From Nonomuraea sediminis (GTDB lineage Bacteria; Actinomycetota; Actinomycetes; Streptosporangiales; Streptosporangiaceae): a DNA stretch of 64,000 bases. Shown here piece by piece: positions 50,326 through 59,220 of the stretch. Position 1 is the stretch's first letter. The number at the start of each line of letters is the position of its first letter. Made by a program: the position numbers and the translations under genes. The notes below the pieces were generated by a model. It saw nothing but the letters and a program-made list of their open reading frames with translations. It was not told the DNA's origin and did not search any database. The stretch lies in the NCBI RefSeq assembly GCF_018531495.1, contig NZ_JAHDTI010000017.1, positions 124,001-188,000 on the forward strand, given 5' to 3'.

Positions 50326-50717
50326 GCGTCCAGGTCGTCGGCCACCGCGCGGAGCACCTGGGCGATCTTCTTGGCGTGCGCCGCCTCGGGGTGCTTGCCC
50401 CGCTGGTAGGAGGTGGAGACGTCGTCGAGCAGCTTGATCAGGTCTTCCACGATGACGACCATCTCGTCCGGCTTCTTGCGCTTGGCCTTGGGCTTGACCT
50501 TGGCGAGGGTGGGGGGTTGATCGAGGATCCTGACCGAGAGCGCCTGCTGGCCGCGGCGGCCCTCTGCCACGCCGAACTCGACCTTCTGGCCGGGCTTGAG
50601 CGGAGCGGCCCCGCTGGGAAGCGCGGAGGAATGCACGAAGACCTCACCACCGTCGTCACGGGTGAGGAAGCCGAAACCCTTGTCGGCGTCGTACCACTTG
50701 ACCTTGCCACTCGGCAC
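50322..50717 (-). CDS. Cold-shock-domain protein with C-terminal helical extension
   Basis: 131 residues from a GTG at 50717, chosen because GAGG lies 8 nt upstream and the protein then opens with the family form VPSGKVKWYDADKGFGFL. RNP1 (KGFGFL) and RNP2 (VFVHSSAL) motifs are intact. The domain ends near residue 68; a lysine-rich linker (KVKPKAKRKK) and a helical tail of about 45 residues follow, twice the length of a plain Csp. Binds single-stranded RNA/DNA; the tail may mediate dimerisation. Confidence 0.92.
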   Translation of the reverse strand: MPSGKVKWYDADKGFGFLTRDDGGEVFVHSSALPSGAAPLKPGQKVEFGVAEGRRGQQALSVRILDQPPTLAKVKPKAKRKKPDEMVVIVEDLIKLLDDVSTSYQRGKHPEAAHAKKIAQVLRAVADDLDA

Positions 50718-50811
50718 GTGACAGACCTCGTTCAAACAGTCGGAAAAGATGGATGATGGACGTAGGTTATGCCCCGCGGGGCGCGGGAGCGACCGGGTAT
50801 TTGACGGGCAA

Positions 50812-51432
50812 TTACCCGATTACGCGGCGAGTACGCCAGCCGGCGAACCATGTGGCGAATTCCGTGAGGTCACCCAGCGCCACATCCGCTCCGTGATCAC
50901 GCAGCTCTCCCACCGTGTAGGGCCCCGTGGCGACCGTCACGCTGACCGCGCCACCCGCTCGCGCCGCCTCGATGTCCGCGACGTGATCACCAACATAGGC
51001 CGCGGCGCCGAAGCGCGCGAGTGCCGAACCCTTGTCCGCGCCGAAGACCGAGCCCACCACCTCGTCGACGGGGAACCCGAGCAGCTCGACCGTGGCGGCG
51101 GCGTCGCGGACGTTCTTGCCCGTCACCACGATGACCCTGCCGCCGTCGGCCTTGACCGCCTCGACCGCCTCGTGCGCGCCCGCCATCGCGGTGTGCGCGG
51201 GCACGCCGACGCCGGGGTAGATCTGCCGGAAGATCTGGGCAGCGGCGGGCACCTCCTCGGCGGGCACCCAGTTGGCCAGCTCGCGCTCCAGCGGCGGGCC
51301 CAGTCTGGTGATGATGGCGGCACTGTCGATGAAGATCCCCAGCCGGGTCGCCAGCTCGTCGTAAACGGCCGCTATGCCCGAGCGCGTGTCCGCCAAAGTC
51401 ATGTCAAGGTCGAAGCCCACCGCAGTTGCCAC
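50812..51432 (-). CDS. HAD-superfamily phosphatase
   Basis: 206 residues. Motif I GFDLDMTLADT (nucleophile and acid aspartates), motif II threonine in VVTGKN, lysine in GADKGSAL and motif IV GDHVADIEAARAGG. A helical cap follows motif I, so it is a phosphoglycolate-phosphatase-like C1 member. Substrate not assignable. GTG start; monocistronic. Confidence 0.9.
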   Translation of the reverse strand: MATAVGFDLDMTLADTRSGIAAVYDELATRLGIFIDSAAIITRLGPPLERELANWVPAEEVPAAAQIFRQIYPGVGVPAHTAMAGAHEAVEAVKADGGRVIVVTGKNVRDAAATVELLGFPVDEVVGSVFGADKGSALARFGAAAYVGDHVADIEAARAGGAVSVTVATGPYTVGELRDHGADVALGDLTEFATWFAGWRTRRVIG

Positions 51433-51545
51433 CCCAGCAGGATGCCAAACACCGGTGCATTACACGTAACGGGGGCTCTTGTGGGACCGTTGGAGTGGGA
51501 AGAAAGGAATTACTTATCCGGAGGCAAGAGCGTGGAGGAGAGGCC

Positions 51546-51950
51546 ATGACGGAAAGCCCCAAACCGCCTGAGCCTGGAGACCGGCTCGTCGCCGCTCCGC
51601 TGGAACCACCGCACCGGCACCGGCCCGCCCGCCCGGCGCAGGTCTCGCCCGCGCGCAGCGCCTGGGGGACGACCGTGACGTTCCTGGTCTGGGCGGTCCG
51701 GGTGGCCACCAGGCTGGCCGCGCTCGTCCTGGTGCTCTACGCGGTCTTCACCGTGTTCAAGGCCAACCCGGCCAACGTCTGGTACCAGTTCGTCGAGTCC
51801 CTGGCCGGCTGGCTGTCGCTCGGCCTGGCCAACCTGTTCCAGCTCGCCGACGTCCGCTGGACCACCCTGGTCGACTACGGGCTCGCGGCGATCGTCTGGC
51901 TGATCATCGGCTCGGTCGTGGCGAGCCTCATCCGGCGTGCGTCGCCGTGA
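51546..51950 (+). CDS. Two-helix membrane protein, function unknown
   Basis: 134 residues from the ATG at 51546 behind GGAGGAGAGG. A proline/arginine-rich cytoplasmic N-terminus (about 1-38) is followed by a helix (about 47-68), an amphipathic segment and another helix (about 112-130) ending RRASP. No family recognised. Ends 18 nt before a TetR gene in the same direction, which may be co-transcribed. Confidence 0.78.
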   Translation: MTESPKPPEPGDRLVAAPLEPPHRHRPARPAQVSPARSAWGTTVTFLVWAVRVATRLAALVLVLYAVFTVFKANPANVWYQFVESLAGWLSLGLANLFQLADVRWTTLVDYGLAAIVWLIIGSVVASLIRRASP

Positions 51951-51968
51951 CCAAAAACTAGGACGGAC

Positions 51969-52616
51969 ATGACCAGATCGCCTGGCGCAGGAGCTTCTGC
52001 CAAGACCGTGAGCACGCGCGAGCGGATCATCGACGAGGCCCTGCGCCTGTTCGCTGAGCGCGGCTATTCGGCCACCTCGGTCGCCGAGATCGAGGCCGCC
52101 TCGGGGCTCTCCCCCGGCGCCGGCGGCCTGTACCGGCACTTCAAGTCCAAGTACGAGGTCCTCGCCGCGGCGATCAACGAGCACGCCAACCGCACCCGCA
52201 CCCAGGTGGCCGAGAGCCTGGCCCAGCTCGACACCATGGAGCAGGACGGCCTGGAGGTACGGCTGTCGCACCTGGTCAGGGCGGGGCTGGCCAAGGTCCG
52301 CGAGGAGTCGGAGCTGACCAGGGTCTTCTTCCGCGACCTGAGCCAGTTCCCCGAGCTGGTCACGGTGGTCCGCGAGGGGCTGCTGCAGCCGATGTTCGAC
52401 GCGATCGTCACCTGGTTCCGCGCCCAGCCCGAGTACGCCGACGCCAAGGTCGACTGGACCGGCATCGCCGCCGTGCTGGGCGGCTCGGTGGTCCACTACC
52501 GCCTGTTCCAGGAGACGGTGGGCGAGTCGCCGGGCCACGCGGAGAAGGACCAGTTCGTCCAGGCCTGGGTACGGCTGGCGGTAGGCCTGCTGCCCGCTCC
52601 CGCGCCCGTCAGTTGA
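51969..52616 (+). CDS. TetR-family transcriptional regulator
   Basis: 215 residues. Helix-turn-helix at about 15-65 (IIDEALRLFAERGYSATSVAEIEAASGLSPGAGGLYRHF in pieces), where GLYRHFKSKYEVL is the usual TetR signature; the C-terminal ligand domain is diverse. AGGACGGAC precedes the ATG. Its stop overlaps the convergent gene at 52609 by 8 nt. Confidence 0.9.
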   Translation: MTRSPGAGASAKTVSTRERIIDEALRLFAERGYSATSVAEIEAASGLSPGAGGLYRHFKSKYEVLAAAINEHANRTRTQVAESLAQLDTMEQDGLEVRLSHLVRAGLAKVREESELTRVFFRDLSQFPELVTVVREGLLQPMFDAIVTWFRAQPEYADAKVDWTGIAAVLGGSVVHYRLFQETVGESPGHAEKDQFVQAWVRLAVGLLPAPAPVS

Positions 52617-53451
52617 CGTCGAAGAGCCGGTAGGCCAGCCAGACCACGCCCAGCCCTGCGCCGATCATGAACATCACGCCGCTGACGTCGTAGAACTGGA
52701 CGAAGAACGCCTGCAGCCCCTGCTGGCCGCCCGACCGCAGCCCACCCACGAGCACGCCTCCCACGGTGTAGCCGAGGATCGGCGCCCCGATGCCGAGCAG
52801 CCGGTCACGCAGCGCCCAGCTGTCGCTGGACAGCACCAGCACCGCTCCCAGCGCCCACACCAGCACCGGCACCCGGAAGATCGCCACGGCGGGCAGGTTG
52901 AACGGGATCAGCAGCGCCGCCAGCACCAGGATCGCCATGGCCAGCACCTCCCGCCGGTGCTCCCGCAGGATGGACACGGCGTCGCGGCCCTCGGTCGCCA
53001 TGGGGTTCGCGCTGGACATCGCGGCCCTGCGTAACCCGGCGAACGACAGCCCGCGCCTGGCCAGCCGCTGCTGCGCCGGCCTCCTGCCCTGCTCCACCCC
53101 GGGCGGCGACGGCACGGGCTCGGCGTCGTCCACGATCGACGGGAAGACCGCGGTGGCCCCGTCGGCCGCGGCGGGATACCCGGGCAGGCCGCCCGCACCC
53201 GAGTCAGCGGGAGCCGAGGTGTTCTGGGCGAGCCGGTTCACCTCGCGGGCGACGAGCGCCTTGGGGTCGCCGAAGCGGGCGAGCACCCTGGCCACCTCGC
53301 GGGCGTCCTGGCTGCCGCGCCGTTCCTCCTCGATCCTGGCCCGCAGCCGCTTGACGAAGTCGAGCCGCTGATCTGATCTGAGAACACCATGAGCGGCGTC
53401 AGCGGCTTTACTGACGTAATTAAGCACGAGCTGGTCCGCGCGCTCTATCAC
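52609..53451 (-). CDS. Membrane protein with cytoplasmic N-terminal domain, function unknown
   Basis: About 280 residues. The N-terminal half is soluble, with a helical piece (ADAAHGVLRSDQRLDFVKRLRARIEEERRG) resembling the HAAS/DUF1700-type signalling domain, then a proline-rich linker. The C-terminal 120 residues hold four helices. Start uncertain: the open frame reaches 53493 but would overlap the divergent gene; the GTG at 53451 (or 53460) avoids this. Divergent from the XPB-partner gene. Confidence 0.75.
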   Translation of the reverse strand: MIERADQLVLNYVSKAADAAHGVLRSDQRLDFVKRLRARIEEERRGSQDAREVARVLARFGDPKALVAREVNRLAQNTSAPADSGAGGLPGYPAAADGATAVFPSIVDDAEPVPSPPGVEQGRRPAQQRLARRGLSFAGLRRAAMSSANPMATEGRDAVSILREHRREVLAMAILVLAALLIPFNLPAVAIFRVPVLVWALGAVLVLSSDSWALRDRLLGIGAPILGYTVGGVLVGGLRSGGQQGLQAFFVQFYDVSGVMFMIGAGLGVVWLAYRLFDVN

Positions 53452-53486
53452 GAGAGCCACTCTGCCCCAATCGGGTGGGACATACC

Positions 53487-55829
53487 ATGGCATCGATGGA
53501 GTTCACGGAGTGGATCAGGGGGCGCACCGACGCACAGCTCAGGGCGCTGGTCTCCGCGCGTCCCGAGCTGATCACTCCGGTGCCCGCCCACCTGGAGGGG
53601 CTCGCCTCACGGGCCGGCAGCCCGTCGGCGATCGGCCGCGTGCTCGACCGGCTCGACCGGTTCACGCTCGCGGTCGTCGAGACGCTCGCCGTACAGCGGA
53701 AACCGCCGACCAAGGCGGCGCTCAGGAGGCTGCTCGCCAAGGCGCTGGCCGAGGGTGAGGCGGGGCCGGCGCTCGAGGCGGCGCTGGAGCGGCTGCGGGA
53801 GTTGGCGCTGGTCTACGGGCCTGACAGCGCTATCGAGCTGGCGCCGGGCGTGCGCAAGGTGCTGGACGACCCTGCCGGGCTCGGGCCGCCGGTGGCCGAG
53901 GTGTTCCGCCACCATCCGCCCGAGCAGCTGGAGGAGATGGCCGACGAGCTCACGCCGGGCACGGCGGGGACGGGCAAGGAACGGCTGGCGGCGGCGCTGG
54001 CCGAGCCGGAGAAGCTGATCGCCGAGGTGTCGCCCGAGGCCAGGACGGCGCTGGACCAGCTGGCCTGGGGTCCGCCGACGGGCCGGGTGCCCAACGCCAG
54101 GCGCGAGGTGCGGGTGGAGTCGGCCCGCTCCCCCATCGAGCAGCTGCTGGCCCGCGGGCTGCTGGCGGCGACCGGTGAGGAGAGCGTGACGCTGCCGCGC
54201 GAGGTGGCGCTGTACCTGCGTGACGGGCGCGTCCACCGCGACCTGCACGCCGTACCGCCGGCGCTCGAGGGGTCCGCGCGGGACATGAAGCTGGCCGATC
54301 GGACGGCGGCGGGGCAGGCGTTCACGTTCGTCAGGCTGGTGGAGGAGCTGTGCGAGCGGTGGAGCATCGACCCGCCGGGCGTGCTGCGCACGGGCGGGCT
54401 CGGCGTGCGCGACATGAAGCGGACGGCCACCGAGCTGGACGTGCCCGAGTGGGTGGCGGCGCTGGTGGTCGAGGTGACGCACGCGGCGGGGCTGATCGCG
54501 GCGGGCGGCACCGTGGACGGCGAGTGGCTGCCCACGACCGGCTACGACCTGTGGCGGATCCGGCCGACCGCCGAGCGCTGGGTGTCCCTGGCGGTGACCT
54601 GGCTGCAGATGGACCGGGTGCCAGGGCTGGTGGGTGAGCGCGACGATCGCGACAAGCCGCTCAACGCGCTGCACACCGACCTGCGTCGCTCGTCCGCGCC
54701 GTCGGTCAGGGCGGCCGCGCTGGGCGTGCTTGCCTCGGCGCCCGGCCTGGCGCCGACCCGCGACTCGGTGCTGGACCGGCTGGCCTGGGAGCAGCCGCGG
54801 CGCAGGGGGCCGCTGCGGGAGCGGCTGACGGAGTTCACGCTGCGGGAGGCCGAGCAGGTCGGCATCACCGGGCTGGGCGCGCTGTCGGTGCACGGGCGGG
54901 CGCTGCTGCAGGGCGGCGCGGCGGCCGAGGCGCTGGAGCCGCTGCTGCCCGAGCCGGTCGACCACGTGCTGCTGCAGGCCGACCTCACCGCCGTCGCGCC
55001 CGGCCCGCTGACCAGCGACCTGAACCGGTGGATGACGCTGGCGGCCGACGTGGAGTCCAAGGGTGGCGCGACCGTCTACCGCTTCAGCGAGGGCTCGATC
55101 CGGCGCGCGCTGGACGCGGGTCAGGGCGCCGAGGAGATGCTGGCCATGCTGGAGCGCCACTCGGCCACGCCCGTCCCGCAGGCCCTGTCCTACCTGGTCG
55201 CCGACGTCGCGCGGCGCCACGGACGCATCAGGGTCGGTACGGCCAGCGCCTACATCCGCTGCGACGACCCGGCCATGCTCGACCAGATCACCGCCGACCG
55301 GCGCTCCGCCCAGCTGCGGCTGCGCAGGCTGGCGCCCACCGTGATCGCCTCCAGGTCGTCCCGGACGGTGCTGGTGGACTCGCTGCGGGCGATGGGGTAC
55401 GCCCCGGTGGCCGAGTCGCTGGACGGCGACGTGATCATCTCCCAGCTCGACAGCCGGCGCACCGAGGGGCTGCCTCCCGCGCGCGCCGTATCGTCGGGCA
55501 ACGGGCTGGACCCGCAAGTGGCGGCGGCAGCCGTACGGGCTCTGCGGGCCGGTGACGCGGCACACCTGGCGCGGCGCGAGCCGGTGGAGGCGCCGGGCGG
55601 TCAGATCCCGCGCGGGCCGGCGACCGCGACGATCAACGCCCTGCAGGAGGCCATCCGGCAGGGCGTGCGGGTGTGGATCGGCTACCTCGACTCGCAGGGC
55701 AACGCGACCTCGCGCATCCTGGAGCCGGCGCGCATGGAGGGCGGCTACCTGACCGCCTACGACGAGACGCGGGCGGCGGTGCACCGTTTCGCGCTGCACC
55801 GCATCACCGGGGTCGCCGACTTGTCCTGA
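53487..55829 (+). CDS. XPB/Ssl2-type helicase-associated protein with WYL-like C-terminus
   Basis: 780 residues from the ATG at 53487. An N-terminal winged-helix-rich region (SPSAIGRVLDRLDRFTLAVVETLA) is followed by a long central domain and a helicase-associated module (about 450-640, LQADLTAVAPGPL...). The C-terminal 60 residues (VRVWIGYLDSQGNATSRILEPARMEGGYLTAYD in pieces) look like a WYL domain. No Walker A motif, so it is not itself a helicase. In many actinobacteria it is the neighbour of the XPB helicase gene (here 3.4 kb downstream at 59221), and is presumed to be its partner in DNA repair. Confidence 0.87.
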   Translation: MASMEFTEWIRGRTDAQLRALVSARPELITPVPAHLEGLASRAGSPSAIGRVLDRLDRFTLAVVETLAVQRKPPTKAALRRLLAKALAEGEAGPALEAALERLRELALVYGPDSAIELAPGVRKVLDDPAGLGPPVAEVFRHHPPEQLEEMADELTPGTAGTGKERLAAALAEPEKLIAEVSPEARTALDQLAWGPPTGRVPNARREVRVESARSPIEQLLARGLLAATGEESVTLPREVALYLRDGRVHRDLHAVPPALEGSARDMKLADRTAAGQAFTFVRLVEELCERWSIDPPGVLRTGGLGVRDMKRTATELDVPEWVAALVVEVTHAAGLIAAGGTVDGEWLPTTGYDLWRIRPTAERWVSLAVTWLQMDRVPGLVGERDDRDKPLNALHTDLRRSSAPSVRAAALGVLASAPGLAPTRDSVLDRLAWEQPRRRGPLRERLTEFTLREAEQVGITGLGALSVHGRALLQGGAAAEALEPLLPEPVDHVLLQADLTAVAPGPLTSDLNRWMTLAADVESKGGATVYRFSEGSIRRALDAGQGAEEMLAMLERHSATPVPQALSYLVADVARRHGRIRVGTASAYIRCDDPAMLDQITADRRSAQLRLRRLAPTVIASRSSRTVLVDSLRAMGYAPVAESLDGDVIISQLDSRRTEGLPPARAVSSGNGLDPQVAAAAVRALRAGDAAHLARREPVEAPGGQIPRGPATATINALQEAIRQGVRVWIGYLDSQGNATSRILEPARMEGGYLTAYDETRAAVHRFALHRITGVADLS

Positions 55830-55873
55830 CCCACTGTCTTGACGGGGCTCCGCGGCCGGGTGACTTTGATGCC

Positions 55874-57337
55874 ATGACCACATTGGGGCGGCTGGCCGAG
55901 GAGTCCTGGGAGCGGTTCGGCGACTACGAGTCGGTGTTCTACGAGGGCACCTGGCATCGCAGCCACGCGCTCGCCGAGCGGGCAAGGCGCGTGTGCGGCG
56001 GGTTGATCGAGGCGGGCATCGGGCCGGGTGACCGGGTCGTGGTGATGATGGCGAACTCGCCGGAGGTGCCGCTCATCTACCAGGCCGTCTGGTCGGCGGG
56101 TGCCGTGGTGACGCCGGTGGTGTTCCTGGTCGGGGCAGAGGAACTGCGGCACATCCTGACCGACAGCGGGGCGAGCGCGGTCATCACCTCGCCCGAGCTG
56201 GTGCCCACGGTCGAGGCGTCCGCCGTCGACATCCCGATATTTGTCGATACGGCGGAGCTGGAGCGAGCCGCCGAGCACGGGCCGGTCGCGCGGGAACCCG
56301 GGGATCTGGCCGCGCTGATGTACACCGGCGGCACCACGGGCAAGGCCAAGGGGGTCATGCTGACCCATGGCGGGCTCTGGCAGGTGGGCAGGAGCGCCTT
56401 CGAGATCTCGCACCAGGAGGGGCTGAACCGCGGCCTGGTGCCGGTGCCGCTCTCCCACGCCTACGGGCTGATCGTCACCGTCGGCGGGATGCACGCGACC
56501 GAACCGCAGCAGGCCGTCCTGATGCGCTGGTTCGACCCCAAGGCGTTCCTGGCGCTGGCCGCCGAGCAGCGGGTGCAGTTCGGGGCCGTGGTGCCCGCGA
56601 TGCTGCAGATGCTGCTCGCCGAGCCGCTGGAGGACACTCCCCTTCCTGACCTGGCGTATCTGACCTGCGGGGCGGCGCCGCTGGGCCGGGACGTGCTGGA
56701 GGAGTTCGAGCGCCGGGTGCCGGGCGTGCAGATCCTCGAGGGATACGGCATGACCGAGACCAGCGCGGTGACCTCGTTCAACCCGCCGGGCCGTCGCCGG
56801 GTGGGCAGCGTCGGGCTGCCGCTGCCCGGTTACACGGTCATGATCCGCGACGCCGACGGCGCGGCCATGGAGGTCGGCGACGTGGGCGAGATCTGCATCC
56901 GGGCCGGCTCGCTCATGCTGGGCTACTGGGGCGCGGCGGAGACCGGCGACACGGCCCTGGTCGACGGCGAGCTGCACACCGGCGACATCGGCTGCGTGGA
57001 CGAGGACGGCTACCTCTACATCGTCGACAGGAAGAAGGACCTGATCATCCGCGGCGGGTTCAACGTGTTCCCGCGCGACGTGGAGGACGCGCTCAACGAG
57101 CACCCCGACGTGGTGATGTCGGGCGTGGTCGGCCGTCCCGAGCCGCGCATCGGCGAGGAGGTGGTGGCCTTCGTCCAGCTGCGCCCCGGCGGCACGGTCA
57201 CCGCCGAGGCCCTGATCGCCTGGGCCCGCGACCGGGTCGGCCGGGTGAAGTACCCCCGCGAGGTGGTCTTCGTCGACTCGATCCCGATCACGAGCGTGCT
57301 CAAGCTGGACCGCAAGGCGCTGCGGGCCCTGCTCTAG
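55874..57337 (+). CDS. Acyl-CoA synthetase (AMP-dependent synthetase/ligase)
   Basis: 487 residues from the ATG at 55874. ANL-superfamily adenylating enzyme: P-loop MYTGGTTGKAKGVML near 150, YGMTETSA, YIVDRKKDLIIRGGFNVFPRDVE hinge, and the catalytic lysine near the C-terminus in SVLKLDRKAL. Forms acyl-CoA from a carboxylic acid; the chain length cannot be read. Lacks the FAAL insertion, unlike the enzyme at 4717. Stops in a CTAG shared with the convergent gene. Confidence 0.92.
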   Translation: MTTLGRLAEESWERFGDYESVFYEGTWHRSHALAERARRVCGGLIEAGIGPGDRVVVMMANSPEVPLIYQAVWSAGAVVTPVVFLVGAEELRHILTDSGASAVITSPELVPTVEASAVDIPIFVDTAELERAAEHGPVAREPGDLAALMYTGGTTGKAKGVMLTHGGLWQVGRSAFEISHQEGLNRGLVPVPLSHAYGLIVTVGGMHATEPQQAVLMRWFDPKAFLALAAEQRVQFGAVVPAMLQMLLAEPLEDTPLPDLAYLTCGAAPLGRDVLEEFERRVPGVQILEGYGMTETSAVTSFNPPGRRRVGSVGLPLPGYTVMIRDADGAAMEVGDVGEICIRAGSLMLGYWGAAETGDTALVDGELHTGDIGCVDEDGYLYIVDRKKDLIIRGGFNVFPRDVEDALNEHPDVVMSGVVGRPEPRIGEEVVAFVQLRPGGTVTAEALIAWARDRVGRVKYPREVVFVDSIPITSVLKLDRKALRALL

Positions 57338-58233
57338 TCGTTGTCGTCGGGCGCGCCCGCCGAGGGGACCTTGGCGCCGCCCTTGACGGCCAGCACCCGG
57401 CCGTCCCCGTCATAGGCGGTCACCGTGCGCAGGTCGCCGCTGACGATGGGCGGGTGGGCGCGGGTTCTGATGATGAAGAAGCCGTTGCCCAGCACCGCGT
57501 CGGCGCGGCTGCCGTCCTTCCAGACGGCTTCGACCCGCTTGACCTCGGGCTTCACCCGGCCGGCCACGACGCGGAAGTTCGGGTCGCCGCCCTTGGGCGG
57601 GTTGATCATCGACTGCATCTGGAAGTCGTAGACGTCGACGCTCAACACTCCGTCGAAGGCCAGGTCGCCCGGTGGTTCGAAGCCCCAGTAGGTGAAGTGC
57701 GCGTCGGTCGGGTAGCTCACCCCGCGCACGCCCGGCGTGCACAGCACGAACCCCTTCAGGCTGCCCACCAGCCGGGTCACGCCCTCCTTGTCCGCGGACT
57801 CCACCAGCCAGCGGAAGTCCTGGGGCACGCCGTGCTGCGGCAGCACCCGCTCGCCGTCCATGTTGTGCACGGTCCCGCCGTGCGGCATGCAGGTCAGGAC
57901 CTGGCCGAACCGCTCGGAGTCGTTGGCCGGCAGCGGTCCGAGCGCGGGCGCGCCGTTGTTGGTCGGCGACGGGCTGGGCGTGGGGTACATGGGCGAGGGG
58001 TTGACCGGGATCGGGCCCACGAGGGTCGGGTCCTTGGTCTCGACCGGCCGCAGCTGCACGACGCCGTAGGCCGTCAGGGCCGCCGCCGTCACCAGCCCCA
58101 ACGCCCAGCGCGTACGGCGCCGCCGTACCCGGGATCGCATCGCCCGCCTGGCCAGCAGCGCGGGGTCGGCGGGAGTGGCGCGCGCGGCCATGGTGCGCAG
58201 CGCCTCGCTGATGGTGCGTTCGTCGACCGCCAT
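57334..58233 (-). CDS. Membrane-anchored probable anti-sigma factor partner
   Basis: 299 residues from the ATG at 58233, one base after the sigma-factor stop, with GGAGG 6 nt upstream. A cytoplasmic N-terminus (about 1-42) with SEALRTMAARATPADPALLARRAMRSRVRRRR is followed by one helix (about 46-64) and an extracytoplasmic domain of about 235 residues with two cysteines. The CHHC zinc motif of classic anti-sigma factors is absent. The coupled placement after SigE-family sigma genes is the reason for calling it a regulator of that sigma factor. Confidence 0.75.
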   Translation of the reverse strand: MAVDERTISEALRTMAARATPADPALLARRAMRSRVRRRRTRWALGLVTAAALTAYGVVQLRPVETKDPTLVGPIPVNPSPMYPTPSPSPTNNGAPALGPLPANDSERFGQVLTCMPHGGTVHNMDGERVLPQHGVPQDFRWLVESADKEGVTRLVGSLKGFVLCTPGVRGVSYPTDAHFTYWGFEPPGDLAFDGVLSVDVYDFQMQSMINPPKGGDPNFRVVAGRVKPEVKRVEAVWKDGSRADAVLGNGFFIIRTRAHPPIVSGDLRTVTAYDGDGRVLAVKGGAKVPSAGAPDDND

Positions 58234-58234
58234 G

Positions 58235-58735
58235 TCAGGCCTCCAGCTTGACGTGCTCGCCCACGATCTCGCGCAGGTGCTTGATCGCTCGGTGGGTCTG
58301 GCTGCGCACCGTGCCGATCGAGCAGCCCATGATGCGGGCCACCTCCGACTCCGGCAGGTCCTCGAAGTAGCGCAGCACCAGGACCGCGCGCTTCCTGGCG
58401 GGCAGGCGGCGCAGCGCCTGCTCCAGCGTGATCCGTTCGTCGACGCGCGCGGTGCGGTCGCTCTCCGTGGCATCCGGCGGCGCATCCGTCACCCGTTCGC
58501 GGCCCCAGCGGGGACTGCGCCAGCGGCCGACCTGCTCGTGGTACATCACCCGCCGCACGTAGGCCTCCGGGTCGCCCCTGATGCCCCGCCAGTGGTCCGC
58601 GGTCTTGGCGAGCGCGCTCTGCAGCAGGTCTTCGGCGGCGTGCTGATCACCGGTCAGCACGTAGGCCAACCTGATCAGGCTGTTGGAGCGCGTGGCGACG
58701 AAGTCCGTGAAGACGCGTTGGTCGTCCGGGTGCAA
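58235..58735 (-). CDS. SigE-family ECF RNA polymerase sigma factor
   Basis: 166 residues from a TTG at 58735, with GGGAGG 6 nt upstream. Region 2 (about 10-75, LIRLAYVLTGDQHAAEDLLQSALAKTADHW) and region 4 (about 105-160, LPARKRAVLVLRYFEDLPESEVARIMGCSIGTVRSQTHRAI in pieces) are linked by a charged spacer. The actinobacterial SigE-family form lacks other domains. Directs RNA polymerase to an unknown stress regulon. The membrane partner follows at once. Confidence 0.92.
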   Translation of the reverse strand: MHPDDQRVFTDFVATRSNSLIRLAYVLTGDQHAAEDLLQSALAKTADHWRGIRGDPEAYVRRVMYHEQVGRWRSPRWGRERVTDAPPDATESDRTARVDERITLEQALRRLPARKRAVLVLRYFEDLPESEVARIMGCSIGTVRSQTHRAIKHLREIVGEHVKLEA

Positions 58736-58827
58736 ACGGGGCCTCCCTGTTAGGGGTCTCGTCCTCCTATGACGCGATCGGGACTACCGGTCTATGCCGT
58801 CCATGTCGTGATAAATGTTGAGGGGTT

Positions 58828-59151
58828 ATGAGATACGGCGAGCCGTACGGCCAGCAACCCCCACCCGGCTGGGGCCACCCGCCACCCCACCAAGAGGCCG
58901 ACAAGGCCAGGGCGACCGCGATCGTCGCGCTCGTGCTCAACTGCCTGGCGATCCCCTCCTGCTGCAACATCCTGGCCATCCCCGGGGCGATCCTGGCCGG
59001 GCTCGCGCTGGGCAGGGCCAACGGCGACGCCGCGGGCGCCCGCAGGCTGCTGGTGTGGAGCTGGGTGCTGTTCGGCGTGGGATTTGCCGTCAGCCTCGGG
59101 GTGTTCCTGTTCCTCGGCCTCAACGGCCATCTGGACGAGGAATCCAGCTGA
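58828..59151 (+). CDS. DUF4190-like small membrane protein
   Basis: 107 residues. A Gly/Pro/Gln-rich N-terminus (MRYGEPYGQQPPPGWGHPPP) precedes two helices (IVALVLNCLAIPSCCNILAIPGAILAGLALG in pieces; LLVWSWVLFGVGFAVSLGVFLFLG). This layout is the DUF4190 type, of unknown role. GAGGGG sits 2 nt upstream of the ATG. Divergent from the sigma-factor gene. Confidence 0.8.
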   Translation: MRYGEPYGQQPPPGWGHPPPHQEADKARATAIVALVLNCLAIPSCCNILAIPGAILAGLALGRANGDAAGARRLLVWSWVLFGVGFAVSLGVFLFLGLNGHLDEESS

Positions 59152-59220
59152 TTGCCTGATCGGGGACTGTTCTTGCCGTCACTTGTGTTGGATAGGCGGT
59201 AGCCGGAGGAAGGGAAGTTC

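Noticed and set aside
53607..55985. 792-codon minus-strand frame opposite the XPB partner gene
   Set aside because: Low-complexity Arg/Gln-rich translation without a domain; the plus-strand protein is recognisable.
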